A DNA stretch of 64,000 nucleotides, from positions 57,082-121,081 of the forward strand of contig JAJXTO010000003.1 in assembly GCA_021783695.1 (NCBI GenBank), read 5' to 3'. Shown here piece after piece: positions 1 to 7,988 of this stretch. The notes below the pieces were generated by a model. That model was not told the origin of the DNA. It did no database searches and saw only the letters and a program-made list of their open reading frames with translations. This DNA comes from Pseudomonadota bacterium (GTDB taxonomy: Bacteria > Pseudomonadota > Gammaproteobacteria > Burkholderiales > Burkholderiaceae_C). A program made the translations under genes and the position numbers. How positions within the stretch are numbered: the stretch's first letter is position 1; every line of letters starts with the position of its first letter.

Positions 1-319
1 CGCCAAGGCGCAGGGCATCGCCGTCACCAAGGGGTTGTTTCCGTGGACGGCGTCGGGCCGCGCCATTGCCAACGGCCGTGATGAAGGTTTCACCAAACTG
101 CTGTTCGACCAGGCCACCCACCGCATCGTCGGCGGCGGCATCGTCGGCACGCATGCCGGCGATCTGATCGGCGAAATCGCCCTGGCCATCGAGATGGGCG
201 CGGACGCGGTGGACATCGGCCGCACCATCCATCCTCACCCGACGCTGGGCGAATCCATCGGTCTGGCGGCGGAGACGGCCGAGGGGAGCTGCACCGATCT
301 GCCGCCAGCAAGACGGTGA
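1..319 (+). CDS. lpdA: Dihydrolipoyl dehydrogenase, C-terminal part (5' truncated by window)
   Basis: This is the last ~105 codons of an E3 flavoprotein, which re-oxidises the lipoyl groups of pyruvate or 2-oxoglutarate dehydrogenase with NAD+. The frame is open from base 2, so the gene begins upstream of the window. The dimerisation domain is visible: GGGIVGTHAGDLIGEIALAI and the active-site base motif HPHPTLGES, whose second His works with a Glu in the partner subunit. The C-terminus SCTDLPPARR is typical of the betaproteobacterial pyruvate-dehydrogenase-linked form. Whether aceE and aceF precede it cannot be seen. A strong hairpin follows directly. Confidence 0.93.
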   Translation, partial: AKAQGIAVTKGLFPWTASGRAIANGRDEGFTKLLFDQATHRIVGGGIVGTHAGDLIGEIALAIEMGADAVDIGRTIHPHPTLGESIGLAAETAEGSCTDLPPARR

Positions 320-320
320 A

Positions 321-343
321 AAACGGGCTGAAGCCCGTTTTTT
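321..343. terminator. Bidirectional intrinsic terminator between lpdA and the NlpC/P60 gene
   Basis: A 9-bp perfect stem (AAACGGGCT / AGCCCGTTT) with a two-base gap at the centre is flanked by A-rich sequence on the left and a T run on the right. It sits two bases after the lpdA stop and just beyond the end of the convergent gene, so it can serve both transcripts. Confidence 0.85.
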
Positions 344-352
344 CCAGACGCT

Positions 353-1000
353 CTACTGTCCGTTGGATGAATCGACAGAAGACCGCGGATCGTCCTGCGC
401 CACTTCGGTGTGGTTGCCAGTCAGAATGCGACGCGCACCATCGAAGCGCTTGGCCCAGTAGGGCGCATCGAGGTCTTCGATGCGGATGGTCTGCCCGGGG
501 CGCGGAGAATGAATGAACTGGCCGTTGCCGATATAGATGCCGACGTGCGAGAAAGCCCGGCGCAGGGTGTTGAAGAACACCAGATCGCCGGGCTTGAGCT
601 GATTTTCGGAAATCTTTTCGCCTTCCCGGGCCTGTTGTGCTGCGTTGTGCGGCAGCACCGTACCCAGGGTTTCCTGATAGACGTAACGCACGAACCCCGA
701 GCAGTCAAATCCGCTGCGGGCCGAGTCGCCACCATAGCGGTATTGCACACCGAGAAAGCTCAGCGCATTGACCACCAGATCGGATGCACGGGTGGACACC
801 TGGTGCACGAAACCGTTATTGTTCAGCCATTGTTTCAGCGAGGCATCGTCGCGCTGGGCGTTTTTCACATCTCGCACCGCGTTGGCAGAAGGCTGCGCCG
901 GATCGATCTGCGGCAACGCCACGGAGTCGGCCCAAGCGGGCGTGCCGCACAGCACGCAGCACGCAAAAGCGAACGGGACGAATATGGGATTGACACGCAT
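353..1000 (-). CDS. NlpC/P60 family peptidoglycan endopeptidase, exported
   Basis: A 215-aa secreted cysteine peptidase that probably cleaves stem-peptide bonds in murein, as the Spr/MepS group does. Residues 1-24 form a signal peptide ending AWA. The NlpC/P60 domain covers about 75-195. The catalytic Cys is C100 in DCSGF, the His is H152 in SHVGIY, and the third polar residue is H164 in FIHSPR. The Cys in the signal peptide is not in a clear lipobox, so a soluble periplasmic protein is more likely than a lipoprotein. It is divergent from acuI, with about 80 bp between the start codons to hold both promoters. Confidence 0.88.
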   Translation of the reverse strand: MRVNPIFVPFAFACCVLCGTPAWADSVALPQIDPAQPSANAVRDVKNAQRDDASLKQWLNNNGFVHQVSTRASDLVVNALSFLGVQYRYGGDSARSGFDCSGFVRYVYQETLGTVLPHNAAQQAREGEKISENQLKPGDLVFFNTLRRAFSHVGIYIGNGQFIHSPRPGQTIRIEDLDAPYWAKRFDGARRILTGNHTEVAQDDPRSSVDSSNGQ

Positions 1001-1082
1001 AAGCGACCGAATTTAGGTAAATTGGCTCGTTGTGTCAACGATTGTGCAGTGCAAAATCAAAACCCATTTTGGAGGCAACCGC

Positions 1083-2060
1083 ATGTTCACAGCCTGGCGC
1101 CTGGATCAAACGGAACAGGGATTTCACGCGGCCCTGACGCAGTTCCAAGAGAGCGATCTGCCCGAAGGAAATGTGACCGTGGCGGTGGAATATTCCACAC
1201 TCAACTACAAGGACGCGCTGGCATTGACCCATCGCGGCCCCGTGGTGCGGCGATGGCCGATGGTGCCGGGCATCGACGGCGCGGGGACGGTGCTGGAGAG
1301 TTCACACCCTGATTGGCGTCCGGGCGACCGCTGGTTGCTCAATGGATGGGGCGTGGGCGAAACGCACTGGGGCTGCCTGAGCCAGCGCGCGCGCTTGAAT
1401 GGCGACTGGTTGATTCCTCTGCCCAAAGGACTCAGCAGTCGCCAGGCCATGGCGCTGGGCACGGCGGGCTACACCGCTGCGCTGTGCGTGCTGGCGCTGG
1501 AGCGGCACGCAGCTCATCCGGCACAGGGAGACGTGCTGGTGACGGGCGCAAGCGGCGGGGTGGGCGGTGTGGCCGTGGCGCTGCTGGCCAGGCTGGGCTG
1601 GACGGTGGTGGCTTCCACCGGCAAGTTGCACGAGCAAGCCTATCTGCGGGAGCTTGGCGCAGCGGACATCATCGACCGCAACACCTTGTCGTCCCCTGGA
1701 AAACCCTTGCAGAAGGAACGCTGGGCGGCCGTGGTGGACACGGTGGGCAGCCAGACACTCGCCAATGCCTGCGCGCAAACCCGGTGGGGCGGCGTGGTGG
1801 CGGCTTGCGGCCTGGCCGGGGGAATGGACTTCCCGACCACAGTGGCGCCGTTCATTCTGCGCGGGGTGACGTTGGTCGGTATCGATAGTGTGATGCAGCC
1901 GCGGGCGGCCCGCTGCAAGGCATGGCAGAAACTGGTGGATTTGATCGATGTGCAGATGCTTGAGCGCATCGCCCACGAGATCCCGCTTGACCAGGCTGCA
2001 GAGGCGGCGCGGAGTCTGCTCGACGGCCAGGTGCGCGGGCGGCTGGTCGTCAAAATCTGA
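1083..2060 (+). CDS. acuI: Acrylyl-CoA reductase AcuI/YhdH-type, zinc-free MDR oxidoreductase
   Basis: A 325-aa NADPH-dependent medium-chain reductase of the YhdH/AcuI group, which reduces acrylyl-CoA to propionyl-CoA. The fold is recognisable from NYKDALA (residues 41-47), PGIDGAGTV (62-70) and the nucleotide-binding loop VTGASGGVGG (153-162). No zinc-ligand set is visible. The start at 1083 is chosen over an in-frame GTG at 1032 because GGAGG lies about 7 bp upstream and the protein then begins as the family does. prpE follows 101 bp downstream in the same direction. The pair would link acrylate or 3-hydroxypropionate intermediates to propionyl-CoA metabolism (inference). Another quinone-reductase-like role cannot be excluded. 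Confidence 0.85.
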   Translation: MFTAWRLDQTEQGFHAALTQFQESDLPEGNVTVAVEYSTLNYKDALALTHRGPVVRRWPMVPGIDGAGTVLESSHPDWRPGDRWLLNGWGVGETHWGCLSQRARLNGDWLIPLPKGLSSRQAMALGTAGYTAALCVLALERHAAHPAQGDVLVTGASGGVGGVAVALLARLGWTVVASTGKLHEQAYLRELGAADIIDRNTLSSPGKPLQKERWAAVVDTVGSQTLANACAQTRWGGVVAACGLAGGMDFPTTVAPFILRGVTLVGIDSVMQPRAARCKAWQKLVDLIDVQMLERIAHEIPLDQAAEAARSLLDGQVRGRLVVKI

Positions 2061-2161
2061 TCTTCTGATGGGAAGCTCGGGAGGTCGGGCGTCAGTCCGG
2101 CGTCAGCGCCTCTTCCTAGGCTGGTCCGAGCCAAGCACCAAACGACAAAGGAGACCATGTA

Positions 2162-4051
2162 ATGTCCGATCCCTCTTACGCGGCGTTTTATCGCCACAGT
2201 GTGGAGTCCCCCGAAGCCTTCTGGGCCGAGCAGGCGCAGGGCATCGCATGGCAGCGGCCTTGGGGTCAGGTGCTCGACCGCAGCAACCCACCTTTCGCCG
2301 CCTGGTTTGTCGGCGGTTTGACCAATCTGTGCCACAACGCGGTCGATCGGCATCTGGCGGACCGCGCGGAGCAGGCCGCGCTGGTTTACGTCTCCACAGA
2401 AACCGGACAGGAGCGCACTTACAGCTATGCCGATCTGCACCGCGAGGTGCAGATCATGGCCGCGAGTCTGCAGAGTCTGGGTGTGAGCCAGGGCGACCGT
2501 GTGCTCATCTACATGCCGATGATTCCCGAAGCGGTCTTTGCCATGCTGGCCTGCGTGCGGCTCGGTGCGGTGCATTCGGTCGTGTTTGGCGGATTTGCCT
2601 CGGTGAGCCTGGCCGCGCGTATCGATGATGCCCGCCCGAAGGTGATCGTCAGCGCAGACGCCGGGTCGCGTGGCGGCAAGGTCATGCCGTACAAACCCCT
2701 GCTCGACGACGCCCTGCGCCTGTCTCAGCATCCGCCGGCGCAAGTCATCGTGGTGGATCGCGGTCTGGCGGACTGGGCGCGGCAGCCCGGCAGAGATGAA
2801 AGTTACGGCGATCTGCGCGCCAGGCATGCGCTGGCGAAAGTGCCCTGTGTCTGGGTGGAGTCTACGCACCCGAGCTACATTCTCTACACATCAGGCACCA
2901 CCGGCAAACCCAAGGGAGTACAGCGCGATACAGGCGGCTATGCCGTGGCGCTGCACCTGTCCATGCGCGTGATCTATGGCGGAAAACCTGGCGAGACCTT
3001 TTTCTGCACCAGCGACATCGGCTGGGTCGTGGGGCACAGCTATATCGTCTATGCGCCCTTGCTCACCGGCATGACCACCATCCTTTTTGAGGGGACGCCA
3101 GTCCGTCCTGATGCCGCCGTGTTCTGGCGGGTGGCGCAGCAGTACCGCGTCAATCTGCTGTTCTCTGCCCCCACGGCGATGCGTGTGCTCAGGCGCCACG
3201 ATCCAGCCCTGCTGCAGCGCCATGACCTGTCGGCTCTGCGCGCCATTTTTCTTGCAGGCGAACCGCTCGACGAGCCGACGGGACGCTGGGTGGCCGAATC
3301 CCTCGGCAAGCCCGTGGTCGACAATTATTGGCAGACGGAGACCGGCTGGCCCATTCTGGCAACGCCGCAGGGCTTCGCGGATGTGGCGTCGCGCCCCGGA
3401 TCGCCCGGCGTTTCCATGCCGGGCTATAAAGTGTGTCTGCGCAACGAAACCGATGGTGCCCCGGTTGCTGCCGGTGAGAAGGGCGTTGTGGCCATGGACT
3501 GGCCGCTGCCCCCGGGTTGCCTGCAAACCATCTGGGGCGATGATGCGCGGTTCGTCCAAACTTACTGGAGTACATACCCCAACAGGCAGGTGTATTCCAC
3601 CTTTGACTGGGGACGTCAGGACGCCGACGGGTATCTGTACATCCTCGGCCGCACGGATGATGTGATCAATGTCGCCGGACATCGACTGGGCACCCGCGAA
3701 ATCGAAGAGAGTATCAGCGCCCATCCGGCAGTCGCCGAGGTGGCCGTGGTGGGCGTGCAGGATGCGCTCAAGGGTCAGGCGGCCTGGGCTTTCGTGGTGT
3801 TGCGGCCGGGGCAGATTGATGCCGCCGCCGCGCAGCAGGCCTCGATCGCCGCGCATGTGGATGCACAGTTGGGCGCCGTCGCCAGGCCGCAGCGCATCTG
3901 CCTGGTCACGGCCTTGCCCAAGACCCGATCTGGCAAAATGCTGCGCCGAGCCATTCAGGCGATCTGCGAAGGCCGCGACCCTGGCGACCTCACTACACTT
4001 GAAGATCCGCTTGCCCTTCAGCAAATTCCTGATGCAATTGCGCGCCCCTGA
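2162..4051 (+). CDS. prpE: Propionate--CoA ligase
   Basis: A 629-aa cytoplasmic acyl-CoA synthetase converting propionate, ATP and CoA to propionyl-CoA. It aligns by eye along its full length with E. coli PrpE (628 aa), including the N-terminal FWAEQAQGI region, the P-loop-like YTSGTTGKPKG near residues 242-252, DNYWQTETGWP, GRTDDVINVAGHRLGTREIE, and the acetylatable lysine motif KTRSGKMLRR near the C-terminus. ATG 2162 is preceded by AAGGAG. No methylcitrate-cycle genes lie nearby, so it may work with the adjacent acuI or activate other short acids. A five-base inverted repeat (CTAGG/CCTAG) sits just after the stop and has no T tract. Confidence 0.93.
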   Translation: MSDPSYAAFYRHSVESPEAFWAEQAQGIAWQRPWGQVLDRSNPPFAAWFVGGLTNLCHNAVDRHLADRAEQAALVYVSTETGQERTYSYADLHREVQIMAASLQSLGVSQGDRVLIYMPMIPEAVFAMLACVRLGAVHSVVFGGFASVSLAARIDDARPKVIVSADAGSRGGKVMPYKPLLDDALRLSQHPPAQVIVVDRGLADWARQPGRDESYGDLRARHALAKVPCVWVESTHPSYILYTSGTTGKPKGVQRDTGGYAVALHLSMRVIYGGKPGETFFCTSDIGWVVGHSYIVYAPLLTGMTTILFEGTPVRPDAAVFWRVAQQYRVNLLFSAPTAMRVLRRHDPALLQRHDLSALRAIFLAGEPLDEPTGRWVAESLGKPVVDNYWQTETGWPILATPQGFADVASRPGSPGVSMPGYKVCLRNETDGAPVAAGEKGVVAMDWPLPPGCLQTIWGDDARFVQTYWSTYPNRQVYSTFDWGRQDADGYLYILGRTDDVINVAGHRLGTREIEESISAHPAVAEVAVVGVQDALKGQAAWAFVVLRPGQIDAAAAQQASIAAHVDAQLGAVARPQRICLVTALPKTRSGKMLRRAIQAICEGRDPGDLTTLEDPLALQQIPDAIARP

Positions 4052-4097
4052 CTAGGGAAACTCCTAGCCGCCAAGGGTGGACAAGGCTCCTCTTGGT

Positions 4098-4125
4098 TTG
4101 AAAAATATCAGTGCTTGCTTATAAG
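4098..4125 (+). promoter_or_regulatory. Sigma-70-type promoter of the sox regulator/operon
   Basis: The -35 box TTGAAA (4098-4103), a 16-bp spacer and the -10 box TATAAG (4120-4125) each differ from consensus by one base. The predicted transcription start, around 4131-4133, lies only two to four bases before the ATG of the regulator. Confidence 0.6.
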
Positions 4126-4128
4126 CAA
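4115..4128. promoter_or_regulatory. Perfect 14-bp palindrome over the -10 box, probable ArsR-family operator
   Basis: TTGCTTA/TAAGCAA is a perfect inverted repeat without a spacer, and it encloses the -10 hexamer of the promoter at 4098-4125. A bound dimer would block RNA polymerase. The adjacent gene encodes an ArsR-family winged-helix protein, the usual ligand for such sites, so autorepression and control of the downstream sox genes is the simplest reading. Confidence 0.6.
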
Positions 4129-4134
4129 ATTCAC

Positions 4135-4533
4135 ATGCTCCAAAACGACACGCCCCCGGAACTGGTCACATCACCTGCAGACGATCTCTCGGTTGATGTG
4201 GGCAGAGTTTTCGACTCCGCCGCAGAGCTTTTCGGCGTTCTCGCGACGCCGCTACGCCTGCGGATTCTGAACTCCATCTGTACCGGGGAGAAAAGTGTCA
4301 GTGACATCATGAGCCTGGTCGAATCGACCCAGCCCAACGTGTCCCAGCATCTCAAGGTGTTGTATCAAGCCGGTGTCGTCGCCAAGCGTCGCGTCGGCAA
4401 TCTGGTTTACTACCGTGTGCAGAGCGAGAAGGCAGTGCAGTTGTGCCGGACCGTGTGTACTCAAATTGCCATCGAGCTCGACGATCCTGAATCGGTTTCG
4501 CAGACGGATCGCCTGGCACGACGTGCTTACTAA
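4135..4533 (+). CDS. ArsR/SmtB-family repressor of the sox cluster (BigR/SqrR-like candidate)
   Basis: A 132-aa winged-helix regulator. The recognition region TQPNVSQHLKVLYQAGVV lies near residues 65-82 and the wing VGNLVYYRV near 87-95. Cysteines are C49 at the end of the helix before GEKSVSDI, plus C104 and C108 in the C-terminal helix. Paired cysteines in these positions resemble the persulfide/redox switch of BigR and SqrR, though C49 is offset by about one helical turn from the BigR cysteine (from memory). ATG 4135 is preferred over GTG 4111 because 4111 lies inside the promoter and operator. No ribosome site precedes it, so the message may be nearly leaderless. soxC starts 14 bp after the stop, which makes co-transcription likely. 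Confidence 0.82.
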   Translation: MLQNDTPPELVTSPADDLSVDVGRVFDSAAELFGVLATPLRLRILNSICTGEKSVSDIMSLVESTQPNVSQHLKVLYQAGVVAKRRVGNLVYYRVQSEKAVQLCRTVCTQIAIELDDPESVSQTDRLARRAY

Positions 4534-4547
4534 AAGCGAGAAAGAGG

Positions 4548-5927
4548 ATGAGTGACTACACAAAAAAGCTAGGCCGGCTGCGCAAAGCGCCGGAAGACTT
4601 CCTGAGTACTGAGCAGGTCGCTCAGGTTCAGGCGGGCCGCCGCGATTTTTTGCGTAAGACATTTCTCACTGCCACGGCCACCATGGCCACTGGCGGCGCA
4701 GCAAATGCCTATGCGGACGATCGTAAAGACTGGGACGGGAACAAGGGCAGCAAGCTCATCCTCGACAACCCTGAGTGGGGTACTACCCTGGGCCGGGGTG
4801 TGGACGAGCCGCCTTATGGCATGCCGATCAAGTACGAAAAAAATCTCGTGCGCCGCATCAGCCCGGGCTTGGCCGCAGTCACCCAGGCCAACGTGGCTTT
4901 CGCGCCGCTGCAGGGCATGTTCGGCATCATCACGCCATCCGGCCTGCACTTCAACCGTTCGCACCAGGGCTGGTACGAGATCAACCCCGAGGAATTCCGC
5001 CTGATGGTGATGGGCGAGAAGGGTCTGATCAAGAACCCCAAGGTGTATTCCGTGGGCGACATCATGCGCATGCAGCCCGTCTCCCGCATTCACTTCATCG
5101 AGTGCGGTGCCAACACAGCGATGGAGTGGGGTAATGTCGCCGTGCCGACGGTGCAGTACACGCATGGCATGGTGTCATGCAGCGAGTTCACCGGTGTCCC
5201 TCTCATTGACCTGCTGGAAGACTGCGGCGCCGACCTGAAGGGCGTGCGCTTCATCATGGCTGAAGGTGCGGACGGTTCTCACGAAAACCGCACCATCCCC
5301 ATGTCGCTCGTGCTGTCCGGCGAGGTTCTGGTGGCATATGGCCAAAATGGTGAAATGCTCCGCGCTGAAAACGGGTACCCGCTTCGTCTGGTCGTGCCGG
5401 GAGTGGAAGGTGTGTCGCAGATCAAGTATCTGCGTCGGATCAAACTGGGCCGTGCGCCTTTTGCCACCAAGGACGAAGTGCTGGGCTACGTTGACATGAT
5501 GCCGGATGGCATGCAGCGTCAATACACTTCCATCATGGAGTGCAAGTCGGTCATCACCTCGCCCTCTGGCGGTCAGGTGCTGATGGATAAAGGTGTGTAC
5601 AACGTGACCGGTATTGCCTGGTCGGGCCGCGGCAAGATCAAGCGCGTGGATGTGTCCTTTGACGGCGGCATCAGCTGGAAGCCCGCCCGCGTGGAGGGGC
5701 CGGTGCAAAACAAGGCACTGACGCGTTTCAACATCCCCTGGGTGTGGAACGGCAAGTCCGCCTTCCTGCAAAGTCGCGCTGTGGACGAAACCGGCATGGT
5801 GCAGCCCACCTATCAGGAGCTGCGCAAAATCCGTGGCTCCCGCTCGGTCTACCACAACAACGCAATTCAAACCTGGCAAGTTGAAGAAACTGGAGATATT
5901 CGCAATGTCCAACTCGCGAATTCGTAA
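4548..5927 (+). CDS. soxC: Sulfite dehydrogenase molybdenum subunit SoxC
   Basis: The 459-aa periplasmic molybdopterin subunit of Sox sulfite dehydrogenase, which oxidises the SoxY-bound sulfane sulfur together with cytochrome SoxD. The N-terminus carries a Tat-type signal, RRDFLRK at residues 31-37, followed by an Ala/Thr-rich stretch. The presumed Mo-thiolate cysteine is C186 in FIECGANTAMEW. The C-terminal half shows the sulfite-oxidase dimerisation fold (GKIKRVDVSFDGGISW). The start has AGAGG upstream. The last 23 bases overlap the start of soxD, so translation is probably coupled. Presence of soxCD predicts complete oxidation of thiosulfate to sulfate rather than sulfur-globule storage. 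Confidence 0.95.
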   Translation: MSDYTKKLGRLRKAPEDFLSTEQVAQVQAGRRDFLRKTFLTATATMATGGAANAYADDRKDWDGNKGSKLILDNPEWGTTLGRGVDEPPYGMPIKYEKNLVRRISPGLAAVTQANVAFAPLQGMFGIITPSGLHFNRSHQGWYEINPEEFRLMVMGEKGLIKNPKVYSVGDIMRMQPVSRIHFIECGANTAMEWGNVAVPTVQYTHGMVSCSEFTGVPLIDLLEDCGADLKGVRFIMAEGADGSHENRTIPMSLVLSGEVLVAYGQNGEMLRAENGYPLRLVVPGVEGVSQIKYLRRIKLGRAPFATKDEVLGYVDMMPDGMQRQYTSIMECKSVITSPSGGQVLMDKGVYNVTGIAWSGRGKIKRVDVSFDGGISWKPARVEGPVQNKALTRFNIPWVWNGKSAFLQSRAVDETGMVQPTYQELRKIRGSRSVYHNNAIQTWQVEETGDIRNVQLANS

Positions 5928-7011
5928 GGCCGCGCTGGCGGTTATTTTGGGCGGAGTCTTTGTCGGCTCCGCAATGGCGGCAGGTGTGCCTGTAAACACC
6001 CGCGTGCCGGCTCAGGCAATCAAGACGGACGGCATGCTGGGCCGTACGGCAACTCCTGATGAAATTCAGGCATGGAACATCGACGTCCGTCCTGATTTCG
6101 CCGGCTTGCCTCCGGGGCAGGGCAGCGTTGCAACCGGAACCAAACTGTGGGAAGCCAAATGCGCGTCCTGTCATGGTGATTTCGCTGATTCCAATGCGGT
6201 ATTTCCTCCGCTGGTCGGCGCCTATCAGGCGTCCAAGCAAGACATCAAGACGGGCCGGGTTGCCGCACTGGTGAATGGCGGGACCTCAATCGAGCGTCTC
6301 TCGACTGTGTCGACTCTGTTCGATTACATCCATCGCGCCATGCCTTGGAATGCGCCTTTGTCCCTCAGTTGGGATGACACATATGCGCTGGTGGCCTATC
6401 TGATGAATCTGGCCAATGTGGTTCCGAGCAATTTCGTGCTGACCCGCGACAACGTGCAACAAGTCCAGGACATGTTGCCCAACCGCAATGGCATGACTTG
6501 GAACCACGGCATGTGGCCCGGCAAGGAGATCGGTAATGGGGGTATCCCGGATACCCACAACGTCGGATGCATGAAAGACTGCGCTCCGAAGCCCAAGGTC
6601 GAAACGTTTATCCCGGCTTACGCCATGAACACATGGGGTAATCTGGCCGATGAAACGCGTCCCTGGGGGCCGATCCGCGGCCTGGTGACCGTCTCCCAAG
6701 CCGAACTGAAAAAAGCCGAGGAGAAAAAAGCATCTGCAGCCAACGACCCCAATGCGAAAGTGATCGCCTTGATCAAGGGCAGTGGATGTATCGCGTGTCA
6801 CAGCTTCGGCGACAACAAGCTGGTCGGGCCTGGGTACAAGGAAATTGCCGGCAAATATTCTGGCAAGAAGGACATGATTTCCGAACTCACCACGCGGATC
6901 ATCAAGGGGGGCTCGGGTGTTTGGGGATCGATACCCATGCCACCGCAGACCATCAGCGAAGCGGATGCCAAGATGATTGCCGAATGGGTTGTCGACGGCG
7001 CCAAGCAGTAA
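5905..7011 (+). CDS. soxD: Dihaem cytochrome c SoxD, electron-accepting subunit of sulfite dehydrogenase
   Basis: A 368-aa exported cytochrome that takes electrons from SoxC. Residues 1-26 form a signal peptide ending AMA. Haem-binding motifs are CASCH (86-90) and CIACH (295-299), giving two class-I cytochrome domains, with a probable axial Met in GSIPMPPQ near 345. A Lys/Ala/Glu-rich linker (about 266-283) joins the domains. The start at 5905 is chosen because it gives the signal peptide at the N-terminus and GGAG lies upstream. A longer frame starting at 5833 would put 24 polar residues in front of it. The gene overlaps soxC by 23 bp and soxY follows after 49 bp. Confidence 0.95.
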   Translation: MSNSRIRKAALAVILGGVFVGSAMAAGVPVNTRVPAQAIKTDGMLGRTATPDEIQAWNIDVRPDFAGLPPGQGSVATGTKLWEAKCASCHGDFADSNAVFPPLVGAYQASKQDIKTGRVAALVNGGTSIERLSTVSTLFDYIHRAMPWNAPLSLSWDDTYALVAYLMNLANVVPSNFVLTRDNVQQVQDMLPNRNGMTWNHGMWPGKEIGNGGIPDTHNVGCMKDCAPKPKVETFIPAYAMNTWGNLADETRPWGPIRGLVTVSQAELKKAEEKKASAANDPNAKVIALIKGSGCIACHSFGDNKLVGPGYKEIAGKYSGKKDMISELTTRIIKGGSGVWGSIPMPPQTISEADAKMIAEWVVDGAKQ

Positions 7012-7025
7012 TACGTTATTTAGAT

Positions 7026-7040
7026 ACAGGGTTGCCCTGT
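7026..7040 (+). other. Small perfect hairpin between soxD and soxY
   Basis: ACAGGG/CCCTGT with a three-base loop lies 20 bp before the soxY start and just before its ribosome site (AAGGAG). No T tract follows. It may stabilise or punctuate the message, but a role is unproven. Confidence 0.35.
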
Positions 7041-7060
7041 TCACTTTAAGGAGAAGACTG

Positions 7061-7534
7061 ATGAATCAAACTCGTCGCCAGGTCATGCAGATTGGTGCAG
7101 GCGCGGCCGCCTTGGGCGTTGCTGCAACGGCTGGCCTCATGCCCAATGTCGCGCTGGCCGCTGATGCACCGGGCTGGAACGCACCCCTGTTTGAAGCCAA
7201 AACGTTTGCCGATGCGGCCAAGATCTGGGGTGGCACACCGACCGAAAGCACTGATGTGACCATCATCGGCCCGGATATCGCTGAAAACGGCGCCGTGGTT
7301 CCCATCGGTGTCAAAAGCAATGCTGCCGGTACCACTGCTCTGGGCATCGTGGTCGAAAAAAATCCGACCGTTTTGGCTGCCCAGTTCAACCTGACTGACG
7401 TCTCGGTGCCCAATGTGGCCACTCGCGTCAAGATGGCCCAAACCTGCAATGTGTACGCTGTGGCGAAAGTCGGCGACAAGTTGCTATTCAGCAAGAAAGA
7501 GATCAAGGTCACGCTGGGTGGTTGCGGCGGTTAA
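7061..7534 (+). CDS. soxY: Sulfur carrier protein SoxY
   Basis: The 157-aa periplasmic carrier that holds the thiosulfate-derived sulfur on a C-terminal cysteine. A Tat-like signal is present (TRRQVMQIGAGAAALG), with cleavage expected near residues 34-35 (ALA-AD). The swinging arm ends in the diagnostic GGCGG. SoxZ, its obligate partner, is encoded 77 bp downstream. AAGGAG before ATG 7061 supports the start. The family exports SoxYZ as a pair with only SoxY bearing a signal, which matches the leaderless SoxZ here. Confidence 0.96.
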   Translation: MNQTRRQVMQIGAGAAALGVAATAGLMPNVALAADAPGWNAPLFEAKTFADAAKIWGGTPTESTDVTIIGPDIAENGAVVPIGVKSNAAGTTALGIVVEKNPTVLAAQFNLTDVSVPNVATRVKMAQTCNVYAVAKVGDKLLFSKKEIKVTLGGCGG

Positions 7535-7611
7535 TCGCAGCGCCAGGCACCCATTGAAATCTTCAGAATCTGCTGTCTCACAGCAACCACTCAAATTTAA
7601 GGAGTAAAACT

Positions 7612-7923
7612 ATGGCTTATCCGATGCGTATGCGGGCTAACATCGAAGGCGACGCAGTTGTGGTGCGCGTACTGATGACCCACCCCGAAGAAACCGGCCT
7701 TCTGAAAGACAAGGCTGGTCAGGTTATCCCGGCTCACTTCATTCAGTCGGTCACTTGCAAGAGCAATGACAAGACTGTGCTGACCTGCGACTGGGGCACC
7801 GCCATTTCCAAGAACCCCTTCCTGGAGTTCCGTTTCAAAGGCGGCAAGTCCGGTGACAAAGTGACTGTATCCTGGATCGATAACAAGGGCGACACTTCCA
7901 CTGCGGACACCACGGTGTCCTGA
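7612..7923 (+). CDS. soxZ: Sulfur carrier partner protein SoxZ
   Basis: A 103-aa immunoglobulin-like partner of SoxY. Family features seen are MRMRANIEGDAVVVRVLMTH at the N-terminus, KTVLTCDWGTAISKNPFLEF in the core, and the C-terminal GDKVTVSWIDNKGD. It has no signal peptide and is expected to travel to the periplasm bound to SoxY via Tat. AAGGAG precedes the ATG. A strong terminator-like hairpin begins nine bases after the stop codon. Confidence 0.95.
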   Translation: MAYPMRMRANIEGDAVVVRVLMTHPEETGLLKDKAGQVIPAHFIQSVTCKSNDKTVLTCDWGTAISKNPFLEFRFKGGKSGDKVTVSWIDNKGDTSTADTTVS

Positions 7924-7931
7924 TGTCTTTC

Positions 7932-7970
7932 ATGCGCGAAGCCGTAAGGTTTCGCGCATTTTGGTTTATT
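7932..7970 (+). terminator. Terminator-like hairpin between soxZ and soxA
   Basis: A 12-bp stem (7932-7943 with 7948-7959, one G-T wobble) is closed by a GTAA tetraloop and followed by the interrupted T tract TTTTGGTTTATT. The stem is stable but the T tract is moderate, so partial termination or 3'-end protection of soxCDYZ mRNA is more likely than full stop. soxA starts 19 bp later. Confidence 0.65.
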
Positions 7971-7988
7971 CACCGCTGCGAGGAGACT

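Noticed and set aside
4052..4067. CTAGG/CCTAG inverted repeat after prpE as a terminator
   Set aside because: The stem is only five pairs with a six-base loop and no T tract follows.
4111..4134. GTG at 4111 as the start of the ArsR-family regulator
   Set aside because: It would lie upstream of the -10 box and within the operator, so the codons would not be in the message from the predicted promoter.
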